Shown in pieces: positions 43,552 to 51,605 of a DNA stretch of 64,000 bases. Location: contig JBKPAF010000059.1 in NCBI GenBank assembly GCA_046726275.1, positions 15,494-79,493 of the forward strand, read 5' to 3'. The translations under genes and the position numbers were made by a program. Origin of the DNA: DASXTW01 sp046726275 (lineage in GTDB: Bacteria > Actinomycetota > UBA4738). Each line of letters begins with the position of its first letter. The stretch's first letter is position 1. The notes under the pieces are model-generated. The model was not told where the DNA came from. It saw nothing but the letters and a program-made list of their open reading frames with translations, and ran no database searches.

Positions 43552-44553
43552 ATGCAGGTCCTGATCGTCAATCAGCGGGAAGTTCCAGAGCTCCTGCCGA
43601 TGGCGGAGTGCGTCGACGTGATGGCCGATGCGCTGGCGGCCCTGGCTCTGGGAGAGGCCGTCATGCCGCTCCGCGGGATGGCCCGCCTGCCTGATCGGAA
43701 CGGGCTCCTCGCCTGGATGCCCTCGCTGCTCCCCAGCAAGGGCGCGATGGGGATCAAGGTCATCAGCGTGTTCCCGGAAAATACAGAGCTGGAGTCTCAC
43801 CAAGGGTCCGTGCTCCTGTTCGAGGCCGAACAGGGTCGGCTCCTCGCCATCATGGATGCTTCGGAGATCACCGCGATCCGCACCGCCGCGGTGAGCGGGC
43901 TCGCCACAAGGCTGCTCGCCACGGGCGACGCTCATGACCTGGCGATCCTCGGTTCCGGCACCCAGGCCAGGACGAACCTGGAAGCCATGCTGACGGTGAG
44001 GGCCATCCGCCGGGTCCGGGTGTGGAGCCGGCACCGGGAGCACGCGGAAGGCTTCGCGGGACGCGAATCGGCTCGACGTGGGCTCCAGGTTGAAGCGTGC
44101 GCCACCGCGCGGGAGGCGGTCGAGGGCGCCGACATCGTCTGTACGACCACCTCGTCCGCGGAGCCGGTGCTGGAGGGGCGGTGGCTCCGTCCCGGGGCCC
44201 ACGTGAACGCCGTTGGGTTCTCCGGTCCCACCGGACGCGAGCTCGACACGGAGGCGATCCGCCGCGCGCGCCTGTTTGCAGATCGCCGGGAGTCGATCCT
44301 CAACGAGGCCGGGGACTTCCTCATCCCGAAGAGCGAGGGGGCCGTCGGCGACGAGCATGTCGTAGGCGAGCTTGGAGAGGTTGTACTGGGGAAGGTCGAG
44401 GGCCGGACCTCGCCGGAGGACATCACCGTGTTCGAGTCGCTGGGCTTGGCGATCGAGGATCTCGCTGCCGCCCAGCACATCTACCGGCGGGCGGAGGAAT
44501 CCGGCAGGGGGACCTGGGTGGAGCTGGGAGGGGAACGCCACGCCGGTAGTTGA
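43552..44553 (+). CDS. Ornithine cyclodeaminase / mu-crystallin family protein
   Basis: NAD-dependent OCD-family protein of 333 aa. AECVDVMADALAAL and MPLRGMARLP form the N-terminal domain. The Rossmann motif is LAILGSGTQARTNLEAML, and NAVGFSGPTGRELD lies in the C-terminal part. Members convert ornithine to proline or act as ketimine reductases, alanine dehydrogenases or EutC-type enzymes. GGGAGCGAG precedes ATG 43552. The following gene is a PLP dehydratase, an OCD/dehydratase pairing also known in ectoine (EutB/EutC) clusters, but no other ectoine gene is present. Confidence 0.87.
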   Translation: MQVLIVNQREVPELLPMAECVDVMADALAALALGEAVMPLRGMARLPDRNGLLAWMPSLLPSKGAMGIKVISVFPENTELESHQGSVLLFEAEQGRLLAIMDASEITAIRTAAVSGLATRLLATGDAHDLAILGSGTQARTNLEAMLTVRAIRRVRVWSRHREHAEGFAGRESARRGLQVEACATAREAVEGADIVCTTTSSAEPVLEGRWLRPGAHVNAVGFSGPTGRELDTEAIRRARLFADRRESILNEAGDFLIPKSEGAVGDEHVVGELGEVVLGKVEGRTSPEDITVFESLGLAIEDLAAAQHIYRRAEESGRGTWVELGGERHAGS

Positions 44554-44557
44554 TCCG

Positions 44558-45505
44558 ATCCCCATCGAGGAGATCCTCGAAGCCAGGAAACGGATAGCGG
44601 GCTCGGCGCTCCGCACACCCCTGATCCGCCTCAATGTGGACGACGCCCCGGCGGACATCCATCTGAAACTCGAGAACCTTCAGCCGATCGGCTCGTTCAA
44701 GATCCGTGGCGCGGCGAGCGTGATGGGCCTGGCCGAGCGGGCCGAGCTCGAAAGGGGCGTCTACACGGCGAGCGCGGGCAACATGGCGCAGGGCGTGGCC
44801 TGGAACGCCAGGCGGCTCGGCATCCCGTGCACCTCCGTGGTCCCGGAGACCGCTCCCGAGGCCAAGCTTGCGGCCATCCGCCGCCTCGGTGCCGACTACG
44901 TGAAAGTGCCATTCGACGAGTGGTGGCGGGTGATGATCGACCAGCGGTACGAGCCGCTCGCCGATCGCGTGTTCGTCCACCCGTTCATGGATCCCGCCGT
45001 GATGGCCGGGAACGGCACCATCGGGGTGGAGATATCGGAAGACCTTCCCGATGTCGATGCGGTCATCGTGCCGTTCGGCGGGGGCGGGCTCTCCTGCGGG
45101 ATCGCCTCGGCGCTCCGGGCGTTGCTCCCTCGGGCGAGGGTGTTCGCGAGCGAGATCGAGACCGCCGCTCCGCTTCATGCGTCGCTGGTCGCCGGCCGGC
45201 CCGCGCAGGCGACGTATACCCCGAGTTTCGTCGACGGGATCGGATCGAAGGCGCTGATCGAGGAGATGTGGCCCCTCGCCAGTTCGCTGCTGGCCGACTC
45301 GCTGGTCGCTTCGCTCGACGACACCGCTTCCGCCATCCGTCTCATGGCCGAACGAAATCGCGTGATCGCCGAGGGGGCAGCGGGGACATCAGTCGCGGCT
45401 GCCCTGGGCGGTCAGGCCGGGTCGGGGACGATCGTCTGCGTCATTTCCGGCGGAAACATCGACGCTGGCAAACTCGCGACGATCCTCTCCGGAGCGGTGC
45501 CCTGA
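44558..45505 (+). CDS. PLP-dependent threonine/serine dehydratase-like enzyme, start unresolved
   Basis: Fold-type II PLP enzyme of about 315 aa. The Schiff-base Lys is in QPIGSFKIRGAASV, TASAGNMAQGVAW is the carboxylate site and PFGGGGLSCGIA the PLP phosphate loop. Family homology starts near 44558 (IPIEEILEARKRIAGSALRT). No ATG, GTG or TTG exists in frame between 44381 and the GTG at 44636, and that GTG would cut off the conserved RTPLIRL strand. The gene therefore begins with a rare codon such as ATC, is read through from a TTG at 44372/44381 inside the OCD gene, or carries a sequence error. Start coordinate here marks homology, not a start codon. Confidence 0.8.
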   Translation: MPIEEILEARKRIAGSALRTPLIRLNVDDAPADIHLKLENLQPIGSFKIRGAASVMGLAERAELERGVYTASAGNMAQGVAWNARRLGIPCTSVVPETAPEAKLAAIRRLGADYVKVPFDEWWRVMIDQRYEPLADRVFVHPFMDPAVMAGNGTIGVEISEDLPDVDAVIVPFGGGGLSCGIASALRALLPRARVFASEIETAAPLHASLVAGRPAQATYTPSFVDGIGSKALIEEMWPLASSLLADSLVASLDDTASAIRLMAERNRVIAEGAAGTSVAAALGGQAGSGTIVCVISGGNIDAGKLATILSGAVP

Positions 45506-45506
45506 G

Positions 45507-46367
45507 TCAGTCCCGAAGGATGGGGCGGGTCAGGCACGTCGGTCCTCCCCCGCCGTTGATGCCCACTTCCCAGGCCGGGAACTCGTAGACCTCGCATCCG
45601 CGTTCGGCCAGCGCTGCCGCCGTCTTCGGGTTCCCTTCCGCCAGGATCACGACTCCGGGCCGCACCGCCAGCACGTTGCAGCCGAGCGTGGGGACCTCCT
45701 CCTTCGGCACGGAAATGGTGGAGACGCCCAGATCTCCGAGCAGCTCATACAGACCAGCAGGCAGGAGCGGGAGATCGACGACCGCCAGGTCGTCCGCGAC
45801 CGGCGAGATGAGGCTCAGCAGGTGAAGGCAGACCTCGGGGCCCTCCCCGTAGGGCACGTCGAAGATGCGGACGTCCCCGCCGACCAGGTCGGCGAGCTGC
45901 TCCGCTCCGGTCTGGTTCGTCCTGAGAGAGCGACCGATGCAGAAGAGGTCCGGCCGGAACCAGAACGTGTCGCCGCCATCCACCGTGCCCGGGGGCTCGA
46001 TCCGGCCCGTGAGGGGGATGCCCCTCTCCGACATCCACTCTTGAAGGACGAGCTCCTCGCCCTGTCTGGTCGGCTTCCCCGATCGGAGCGAGATCGCACC
46101 ACGATCGGTCACCAGGCCGGGGTCGTACGTGTAGACGAGGTCCGGGCTGTCGTTCTCCTTACCCAGCTCGTGGACCCTGACCCCCAGGCCCGAGAGGAGT
46201 TCGCATAGCGAGACGTGCTCGCGTTGGGCCGCGGCCAGGTCGACGGGGTGGAGGAACCCCTGCCGGGGATCCTCGTACGCCGCGCCGAACGCCGGTCCCG
46301 GTCGCTTCACCAGCACCTCGCGGAGCGGGGAGACCATGCTCTGCGCGCCGAATCTCTTCCCGTCCAC
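45507..46367 (-). CDS. DDAH / arginine-deiminase-superfamily amidinohydrolase
   Basis: Guanidino-modifying enzyme of 286 aa, of the type that hydrolyses N-methylated arginines to citrulline. MVSPLREVLVKRPG is the N-terminal strand, EPPGTVDGGDTFW the conserved acidic block, GCNVLAVRPGVVI the late core and NGGGGPTCLTRPI holds the nucleophilic Cys. GTG 46367 is chosen because it keeps RFGAQSMVSP, common at the start of relatives, and lies 7 nt after TAGAAT. It ends 2 nt from the stop of the convergent dehydratase gene. With OCD and dehydratase nearby it suggests arginine/ornithine-derivative breakdown. Confidence 0.86.
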   Translation of the reverse strand: MDGKRFGAQSMVSPLREVLVKRPGPAFGAAYEDPRQGFLHPVDLAAAQREHVSLCELLSGLGVRVHELGKENDSPDLVYTYDPGLVTDRGAISLRSGKPTRQGEELVLQEWMSERGIPLTGRIEPPGTVDGGDTFWFRPDLFCIGRSLRTNQTGAEQLADLVGGDVRIFDVPYGEGPEVCLHLLSLISPVADDLAVVDLPLLPAGLYELLGDLGVSTISVPKEEVPTLGCNVLAVRPGVVILAEGNPKTAAALAERGCEVYEFPAWEVGINGGGGPTCLTRPILRD

Positions 46368-46374
46368 GGCCGGG

Positions 46375-46380
46375 ATTCTA
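46375..46380 (-). promoter_or_regulatory. Leaderless-type -10 element overlapping a stop codon
   Basis: TAGAAT lies 7 nt before GTG 46367. Its TAG is also the stop codon of the upstream MFS gene. Confidence 0.55.
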
Positions 46381-47646
46381 GGGCTGGCTCCCGGGCGCGG
46401 CCGGGACGGAAGCCAGCCGGGCACGCTCGCTTCGTCGGATGGCCCCCATCCCGCCGGCTGCGAGCACGACGAAGCTGATCAGGCACCCCGCGGCGCCCGC
46501 GATCGCCATCCCTCGGGCCGGTCCCAACCGGCCGACGTCACCGAGCCAGGCGAAGGCGAGGCTGCCGGCGGCCGCGGCCAGCTGGTACATGCTCTCCGTC
46601 GCCGCGTAGGCCCGCCCCCTGACCCTGTCGCCCAGCGTCTCCGCGATGGTCGCCGTCATGGGGATGTCGGCACCCGCGTCGGCCAGGCCCGAGACGAGCG
46701 CGATCGGCAACAGCCACAGAAGCGAGGGGCTGAACCATGTCAGGGCGAAGGCCCCGACCCCGAGCGGTGCGGCCACCGCCCACGGGCTGCGCGAGTGGCT
46801 TCGATCGCGCGACGCGATGGCCAGGCTGGCCAGGACTGTTCCCAGCCCGGCCACCGACAGGACGATCCCGTACTGGCCCTCCGGCCTGTTCAGCACCTCT
46901 CGGAAGTACACGACGAGCAGAGCGAGCACGCCGGCGAAGCCGAGCGCGATGGAGGCGTTGAGGGTGGCGTACGTCCTGACCGCCGGGGCCATTAAGACCT
47001 CGCGGATCCCCTCGCGCAGATCGTGGAGCGTGGATCGGCGCTCCCCCGTCGGCTTCCCACGGGAGCGAACCGTCGTGAGGAACGCCGCGGCGACGACGAA
47101 GGAGGCGGCGTCTACGAAGAATGCGTTCCGAGCGCCGAACGCCAGGACCGCCAGGCCGCCCAGAGCCGGCCCGACGGTATGGAGGACCTGGTGGGTCGTC
47201 TCCATCACGGCAAGAGAGGGGACGAGCTGGTCCCGGGGAGCCACCTGGGCCAGGAACGCTGAGCGGGCCGGTCGGAACACCGGACCGAACAATGAGGAGG
47301 CGAAGGAGAGTGTGTACGCCTGCCATGCCTCGTTGGTGAAGGGCAGCGCGCCGACGAGGACTGCCCGGCTCAAACTGCACGCGATCATCACCGTGCGCCG
47401 GTCCATCCGGTCCGCGAGTACTCCGGCGAACGGGCCGATCGTGAACCACGGGATCGAACGCAGCGCCAGGGCCACCCCTACCGCGGCTGCGCTCCCGGTG
47501 AGCCTGTTGATGTACACGGCCAGCGCGATGAACGTGACGAAGTTCCCGACGTCGTTGATCCAGTCGGCGAACCACAGCGCACGCAGCTCGCGATGCCGAA
47601 GGATCGCGAAGACGGCCAGCGCCCGGTTGATGGCTGGGGCAGGCAC
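46378..47646 (-). CDS. MFS transporter (MFS_3-like)
   Basis: Transporter of 422 aa with about 12 helices and MFS motif A as GVLADRMDRRTVMI. A second signature-like loop reads GDRVRGRAYAATESMYQL. GTG 47646 has no ribosome site but a TACTCT box 8 nt upstream, so a leaderless transcript is likely; a longer in-frame reading to 47859 has Arg-rich, non-membrane sequence and overlaps the divergent gene. It is upstream of the DDAH-like gene on the same strand and might carry a guanidino compound, but substrate is not shown. Confidence 0.85.
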   Translation of the reverse strand: MPAPAINRALAVFAILRHRELRALWFADWINDVGNFVTFIALAVYINRLTGSAAAVGVALALRSIPWFTIGPFAGVLADRMDRRTVMIACSLSRAVLVGALPFTNEAWQAYTLSFASSLFGPVFRPARSAFLAQVAPRDQLVPSLAVMETTHQVLHTVGPALGGLAVLAFGARNAFFVDAASFVVAAAFLTTVRSRGKPTGERRSTLHDLREGIREVLMAPAVRTYATLNASIALGFAGVLALLVVYFREVLNRPEGQYGIVLSVAGLGTVLASLAIASRDRSHSRSPWAVAAPLGVGAFALTWFSPSLLWLLPIALVSGLADAGADIPMTATIAETLGDRVRGRAYAATESMYQLAAAAGSLAFAWLGDVGRLGPARGMAIAGAAGCLISFVVLAAGGMGAIRRSERARLASVPAAPGSQP

Positions 47647-47654
47647 GGTCGTAG

Positions 47655-47660
47655 AGAGTA
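47655..47660 (-). promoter_or_regulatory. Leaderless-type -10 element of the MFS gene
   Basis: TACTCT on the minus strand, 8 nt before GTG 47646. Confidence 0.4.
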
Positions 47661-47773
47661 CGACGCCCGCACGATTGCGCCTACGGTGGCTTGGCACTAG
47701 GCTCGGCGGACCGAGCGCCCCACGCTTCGGGCCTTCCTTTGTGTCGGCCCACTGACAACGGAGGAGGGGGAAC

Positions 47774-49282
47774 ATGCTTCGAACCCATCGGCGCCGCGTG
47801 CCTCTGCGGGGAAAGAGCCTCCTGGTCTCCGCCCTCGCGATCGGAATCCTCCTGGTCATGGCTGTGCCTAGCCCGGCGGCGGTCAGGTCGAGGACTCAGC
47901 TCGAACCGAAGGTCAAGCCGGCCGTGGCCGAAGGCCAACGCTTCCAGACGCCCCGAGTGGGGAGCATCGCCTCGCCCGGCGAAGCGACCCGGCTGGGGTT
48001 CTGCGGCGGCGACGACTGGGAGCCGGAGATCGCGGCCTCTCCGGATGGCGTGCACGTCTACGCGGTGATCGCCCATTTCGTGGGCGACCCGACCTGCGAC
48101 CCCGCGTCAGCGAATCCGAACCGGATCTACATCCAGGTTTCGAGCGACGGGGGGCTGACGTGGGGGCCTCCTCACGTAGTCGCCGAAAGGGTGAGCGGGG
48201 TTGACTATCCGAGCCAGGTGGACTGTGTGATCACGGTCGATCCCGTCACCGGTGCGGTCTACGTGAGTTTCCTGGCCTATGGCGTCCAGGGCGTTCAGAG
48301 CGACGTGGCCGTGGCGAAGTCCACGGACTTCGGGCAGACGTTCACGGCGGTCAAGGCGAACGGTCCCAAGTGCAAGGCCTGTGATCATCCGTGGCTCCTC
48401 GCCTACGACGACAACGTGTATGTGACGTATGCGCATCTCAAGGAGCACTTCCTGTCCCGTTCGTCCGACGGAGGGGCCACCTGGACGGAAAGCCTTGTCC
48501 TCAAGGCCGATGCCGTCGCGTTTCCCGAGGGCGCCGTCTTGGACGCGGCCCACAACGCCTGGTTCGCGTGGGGCGACTGCAAGGCATCCAGCTGTAACGG
48601 CAACATCGCCGGGAACTATCGTGTGTCCCGGACCCTCGCCGGAACGTCGAACACCAGCTTCGCCCTCGTGGCGTCGGCGCCGGCTGGCCCGAAATGCCCT
48701 CACGCCCCGAACTGCGGGTTCGCCTTCTTCGGCATCCAGAACGACATCGCCATCGACGATGCCGGCAACCTCTTCATGGTCTGGCAGGACGGGCAGGACC
48801 ATTCGAAGGCCGGCAGCCCGCCCATCGTCCAGCTCTCGCGGTGTTTGGCCCCGAGCGACTGCACCGTGTCGTCGAATTGGGACTACGTGGGGAGGGTCGA
48901 CGACAAGTCGGCCTCCGGATGCGCCGACTCGGCCTGCTACGCGCTGTTCCCCCGGGTGGAGGGCGGAGCGGCCAATCAGATCGCGGCGATCTGGATGGAC
49001 GATCGCCTCGGAACGCCTGTCGACCACACCAACGGCTGGAACGTCTGGCTTCGCACGTCCAACACGGCGGGCGCTTCGTGGACGGGCCCGAGCCGCCGCG
49101 TATCCCAGCACGACCCCAGCCGGAAGGAGTCCCAGCCCAACGGATTCCTGTTCCCGTACGGCGACTACCAAGGGATCGACATCCAGGGCGGGAACGCCGT
49201 GATGATCTGGGGAGAGGGTGTGGACTACACGGGAGGCCCCTCGAACCCAGGGCACGTGATCTACCGCTCGATGGCGATGTGA
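47774..49282 (+). CDS. Secreted Asp-box (sialidase-like propeller) protein
   Basis: Exported protein of 502 aa. GGAGGAGGGGG precedes the ATG. The signal peptide covers about residues 1-36 (SLLVSALAIGILLVMAVPSPAA). Asp-box repeats (S-x-D-x-G-x-T-W) are seen as SSDGGLTW, STDFGQTF and SSDGGATW, marking a beta-propeller as in sialidases. Many Cys pairs (CKACDHP, CKASSCNG, CPHAPNCGF) suggest disulfides. The Arg triad and RIP motif of true sialidases are not evident, so enzymatic sialidase activity is doubtful; it may bind or act on other polymers. Confidence 0.8.
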   Translation: MLRTHRRRVPLRGKSLLVSALAIGILLVMAVPSPAAVRSRTQLEPKVKPAVAEGQRFQTPRVGSIASPGEATRLGFCGGDDWEPEIAASPDGVHVYAVIAHFVGDPTCDPASANPNRIYIQVSSDGGLTWGPPHVVAERVSGVDYPSQVDCVITVDPVTGAVYVSFLAYGVQGVQSDVAVAKSTDFGQTFTAVKANGPKCKACDHPWLLAYDDNVYVTYAHLKEHFLSRSSDGGATWTESLVLKADAVAFPEGAVLDAAHNAWFAWGDCKASSCNGNIAGNYRVSRTLAGTSNTSFALVASAPAGPKCPHAPNCGFAFFGIQNDIAIDDAGNLFMVWQDGQDHSKAGSPPIVQLSRCLAPSDCTVSSNWDYVGRVDDKSASGCADSACYALFPRVEGGAANQIAAIWMDDRLGTPVDHTNGWNVWLRTSNTAGASWTGPSRRVSQHDPSRKESQPNGFLFPYGDYQGIDIQGGNAVMIWGEGVDYTGGPSNPGHVIYRSMAM

Positions 49283-49287
49283 CCAGA

Positions 49288-49304
49288 GCAAGCGCCGAGC
49301 TTGC
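49288..49304 (+). terminator. Candidate terminator hairpin
   Basis: GCAAGC-GCCGA-GCTTGC, a perfect 6-bp stem 5 nt after the Asp-box gene. No T-run follows, so support is weak. Confidence 0.3.
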
Positions 49305-49368
49305 CTGCCCCGTGGTCGAAGCGTGAAGATAAGGGGCGCCCTCCACATCGCCCAAGCGAGGTTCGTCG

Positions 49369-50523
49369 TTGGAACAGCCCTGGTGGGAGAGCCGGGACAA
49401 GCTGGCTCTCTCGATCTCCGAGGCAGCCCAGGTCTGTGGGGTCAGACGCCGAACGATCCGGAAGCGCCACCAGGCAGGGGAGTTCGAGCACGCGTTCAAG
49501 GACCCGGACGGCTCCTGGAAGATTCCGGTGAATGACCTGATCGCCTCCGGGCTACGACCGAACGTCGTGGCTGACCCCGACGAGCCGAGGATCGTGTTCA
49601 CCGCTGCATCCCAGGTCGATCGGCTGCGCATGGAGGTGGCCGTCCTTCGCGAGCGAGTGCGAGCTCTCGAGGTCATCGCAAGGGAACGGGGGGAACGCGT
49701 CAACGACCTGCGGACGATCCTGCGGATGCTGCCCGCGCACAGTGAGCCCGAGGAATCTCCGATTGCCACCGCCGAGGAGGAACCTCCCCCCGAGCCCGAG
49801 CCGCCGGCTCCGGCGGAAGAGGAACCGGTGCCCTTCACCCAGGATGTGATCGCCGTGGCAGAGGAGGAGGGTCACGACGCCGTCTCCGAGGAGGTGCCCG
49901 CCGAGGTTGAGTCGTCCGAGGTTGCGTCGGCCGGGGTCGAGTCGTCAGAGGTCGAGTGGGCCGAGGCCACCTTGGCCGAGCCGTCGGTCGAGGCTCAACA
50001 GACGCCGGCTCCAGTACGCGTGATGTCCCAGCTCGACCCGTCGGAGCCCGTGATCATCCTTCCGGACGCGCCCGCAAATGTGCCGGAGCCGTCTGAAGGC
50101 GCGCTCGATCGATCTGCCGAGATGCTCGAGAGCGCGCGCCAGCGGTCCACGGAGCTGCTCGATGACGCGCTGTCGATGTGGTGGCCGTCGGGCGGGACGC
50201 GAACGCAGTCCGAGGAACGCTCTTCCCCCTGGGCGTCTTCACCGTCGGACGAGCCACCGGTACACGACGACCCGATCCAGACGGAGCGAGCCTGGGCCCA
50301 GGCCAGCCGCGCCGTCAACCCGGCGCCTCATTCGCCGCCTGAGGTGGACCCTGTTCCCTCCCCTCCACCGATTCCCCAAACCTCCGAGAAGAGCGATCTC
50401 TTCACCCAGGCCGCGGCGGACGAATCGTCTCTCGACTGGCTGGATCCCGACTTCGAACGGCCACCGACGCATGTGCGGAGGCGGCTTGGCCGCCTCTTCC
50501 GCCGGAATCGGCGACCGCGATGA
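49369..50523 (+). CDS. HTH and coiled-coil protein with long acidic/proline-rich tail
   Basis: Protein of 384 aa, not recognised as a named family. Residues 12-61 form an excisionase/MerR-like winged helix (LSISEAAQVCGVRRRTIRKR, then GSWKIPVNDL). Residues 83-122 are a coiled coil ending NDLRTILRMLPA. From 125 to 350 the chain is low-complexity, rich in Glu, Pro, Ala and Ser with ESSEV repeats. The last 20 residues are very basic (RRRLGRLFRRNRRPR). The TTG at 49369 has GAGG 7 nt upstream. The coiled-coil segment reappears in the next gene (50538). A DNA-binding scaffold or regulator seems plausible, but function is unknown. Confidence 0.7.
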   Translation: MEQPWWESRDKLALSISEAAQVCGVRRRTIRKRHQAGEFEHAFKDPDGSWKIPVNDLIASGLRPNVVADPDEPRIVFTAASQVDRLRMEVAVLRERVRALEVIARERGERVNDLRTILRMLPAHSEPEESPIATAEEEPPPEPEPPAPAEEEPVPFTQDVIAVAEEEGHDAVSEEVPAEVESSEVASAGVESSEVEWAEATLAEPSVEAQQTPAPVRVMSQLDPSEPVIILPDAPANVPEPSEGALDRSAEMLESARQRSTELLDDALSMWWPSGGTRTQSEERSSPWASSPSDEPPVHDDPIQTERAWAQASRAVNPAPHSPPEVDPVPSPPPIPQTSEKSDLFTQAAADESSLDWLDPDFERPPTHVRRRLGRLFRRNRRPR

Positions 50524-50537
50524 GCCGGGTGGCGTGA

Positions 50538-51038
50538 ATGGCCTCCAAGATCAAGGTCTTCCCGGTTCCGGTCACTCAGGAGGCCGCAGCCTCGCAGGAG
50601 GAGTCGGATGCCACCCGCATGGAAGAGGAGATCCAGCGTCTCCGTGCGGAGAACGCGCTCCTCCGGGCCCGCCTCGGTGCGGTGGAAGCCATCGCTCTCG
50701 AACGCGAGGGAACCATCGAGGACCTCCGTCATGCGCTCCGGATGCTCCCATCCGCCTGGGCGGAGAAGTTGGAGAGCCAGGCTGTGCCGACGGGGGAGGA
50801 AGCGGAGTCACCGGCCTCACCACCTCAGCCGCCCCCGAGCGACGTGGCTGCCGACGGCGATCAAGCGGAGACGTTTTTCGCCGAGATCGCGGCCCTCCGG
50901 GTGCGCCTGGAGCGAAAGCGGCTGGAGACCGAGCAGGAGATCCTCGAGCAGGATCGAAAACGTCTCATAGCTGAGATCGAGTGGACGCGGAGATGGCAGC
51001 GCTCGCGGGGCTTCCCCGTCACTGAGCGCGATCGCTGA
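50538..51038 (+). CDS. Coiled-coil protein related to the preceding gene
   Basis: Protein of 166 aa with no membrane segment. Residues 28-71 form a coiled coil that ends IEDLRHALRMLPS, matching the segment of the upstream protein almost position by position. A Pro/Ser/Ala linker (80-110) leads to a second long charged helix (ALRVRLERKRLETEQEILEQ). It lacks the HTH domain. It starts 14 nt after its neighbour, so the two are co-transcribed and may form a heteromer through the shared helix. Family unknown. Confidence 0.68.
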   Translation: MASKIKVFPVPVTQEAAASQEESDATRMEEEIQRLRAENALLRARLGAVEAIALEREGTIEDLRHALRMLPSAWAEKLESQAVPTGEEAESPASPPQPPPSDVAADGDQAETFFAEIAALRVRLERKRLETEQEILEQDRKRLIAEIEWTRRWQRSRGFPVTERDR

Positions 51039-51044
51039 TCCCCC

Positions 51045-51557
51045 TTAGTCGCCCACCTCGACGTGCTGCAGTACCACGTCTTCCTGCGGCCGGTCTCCAG
51101 GGCCAGTGGGAGTCGTGGAGATGCGCTCCACGACGTCCATGCCTTCGATGACCTCACCGAAGATCGTGTGCTTCCCGTTCAGCCACGGGGTCGGGACGAC
51201 GGTCACGAAGAACTGGGATCCGTTCGTGTTCGGGCCCGCGTTCGCCATGGCCAGGAGACCCGGTCGGTCGAACGTCGGGCCGTCGGGCGGGCATTCGTCT
51301 TCGAAGTCGTACCCGGGCCCGCCCCGGCCTGTGCCCTCAGGGTCCCCGCCCTGGATCATGAAGTCGGGGATGACCCGATGGAACACGGTCCCGTCGTACA
51401 GGGGCTGTGTGGTTTCCTGCCGGGACCTGGGGTCGCGCCACTGACGCTTCCCGGTCGCCAGCTCCACGAAGTTGGTGACGGTGACCGGGGCGTGCTTCGG
51501 CATGAGACGAACCCTGAAGGTTCCGACGGACGTCGTGAAAGTCGCGGTAGTGGACAT
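51045..51557 (-). CDS. Cyclophilin-type peptidyl-prolyl isomerase
   Basis: Cytoplasmic PPIase of 170 aa that speeds cis-trans change at proline. Core motifs: VTNFVELATG, FHRVIPDFMIQGGDPEGTG (catalytic Arg in FHRV), LAMANAGPNTNGSQFFV and LNGKHTIFGEVIEGMD with the conserved Leu-Asn instead of Trp in the cyclosporin site. AGGAG lies upstream of the ATG. No signal peptide. It is a single gene convergent with the coiled-coil pair. Confidence 0.95.
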   Translation of the reverse strand: MSTTATFTTSVGTFRVRLMPKHAPVTVTNFVELATGKRQWRDPRSRQETTQPLYDGTVFHRVIPDFMIQGGDPEGTGRGGPGYDFEDECPPDGPTFDRPGLLAMANAGPNTNGSQFFVTVVPTPWLNGKHTIFGEVIEGMDVVERISTTPTGPGDRPQEDVVLQHVEVGD

Positions 51558-51605
51558 GGCCAGCTCCTGGATCGATCGGGAACGCCCGAGTCTATCGGGC
51601 TCGGG

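Noticed and set aside
47647..47859. Longer N terminus for the MFS transporter (start at 47859)
   Set aside because: The extra 71 residues are Arg-rich and overlap the start of the divergent Asp-box gene.
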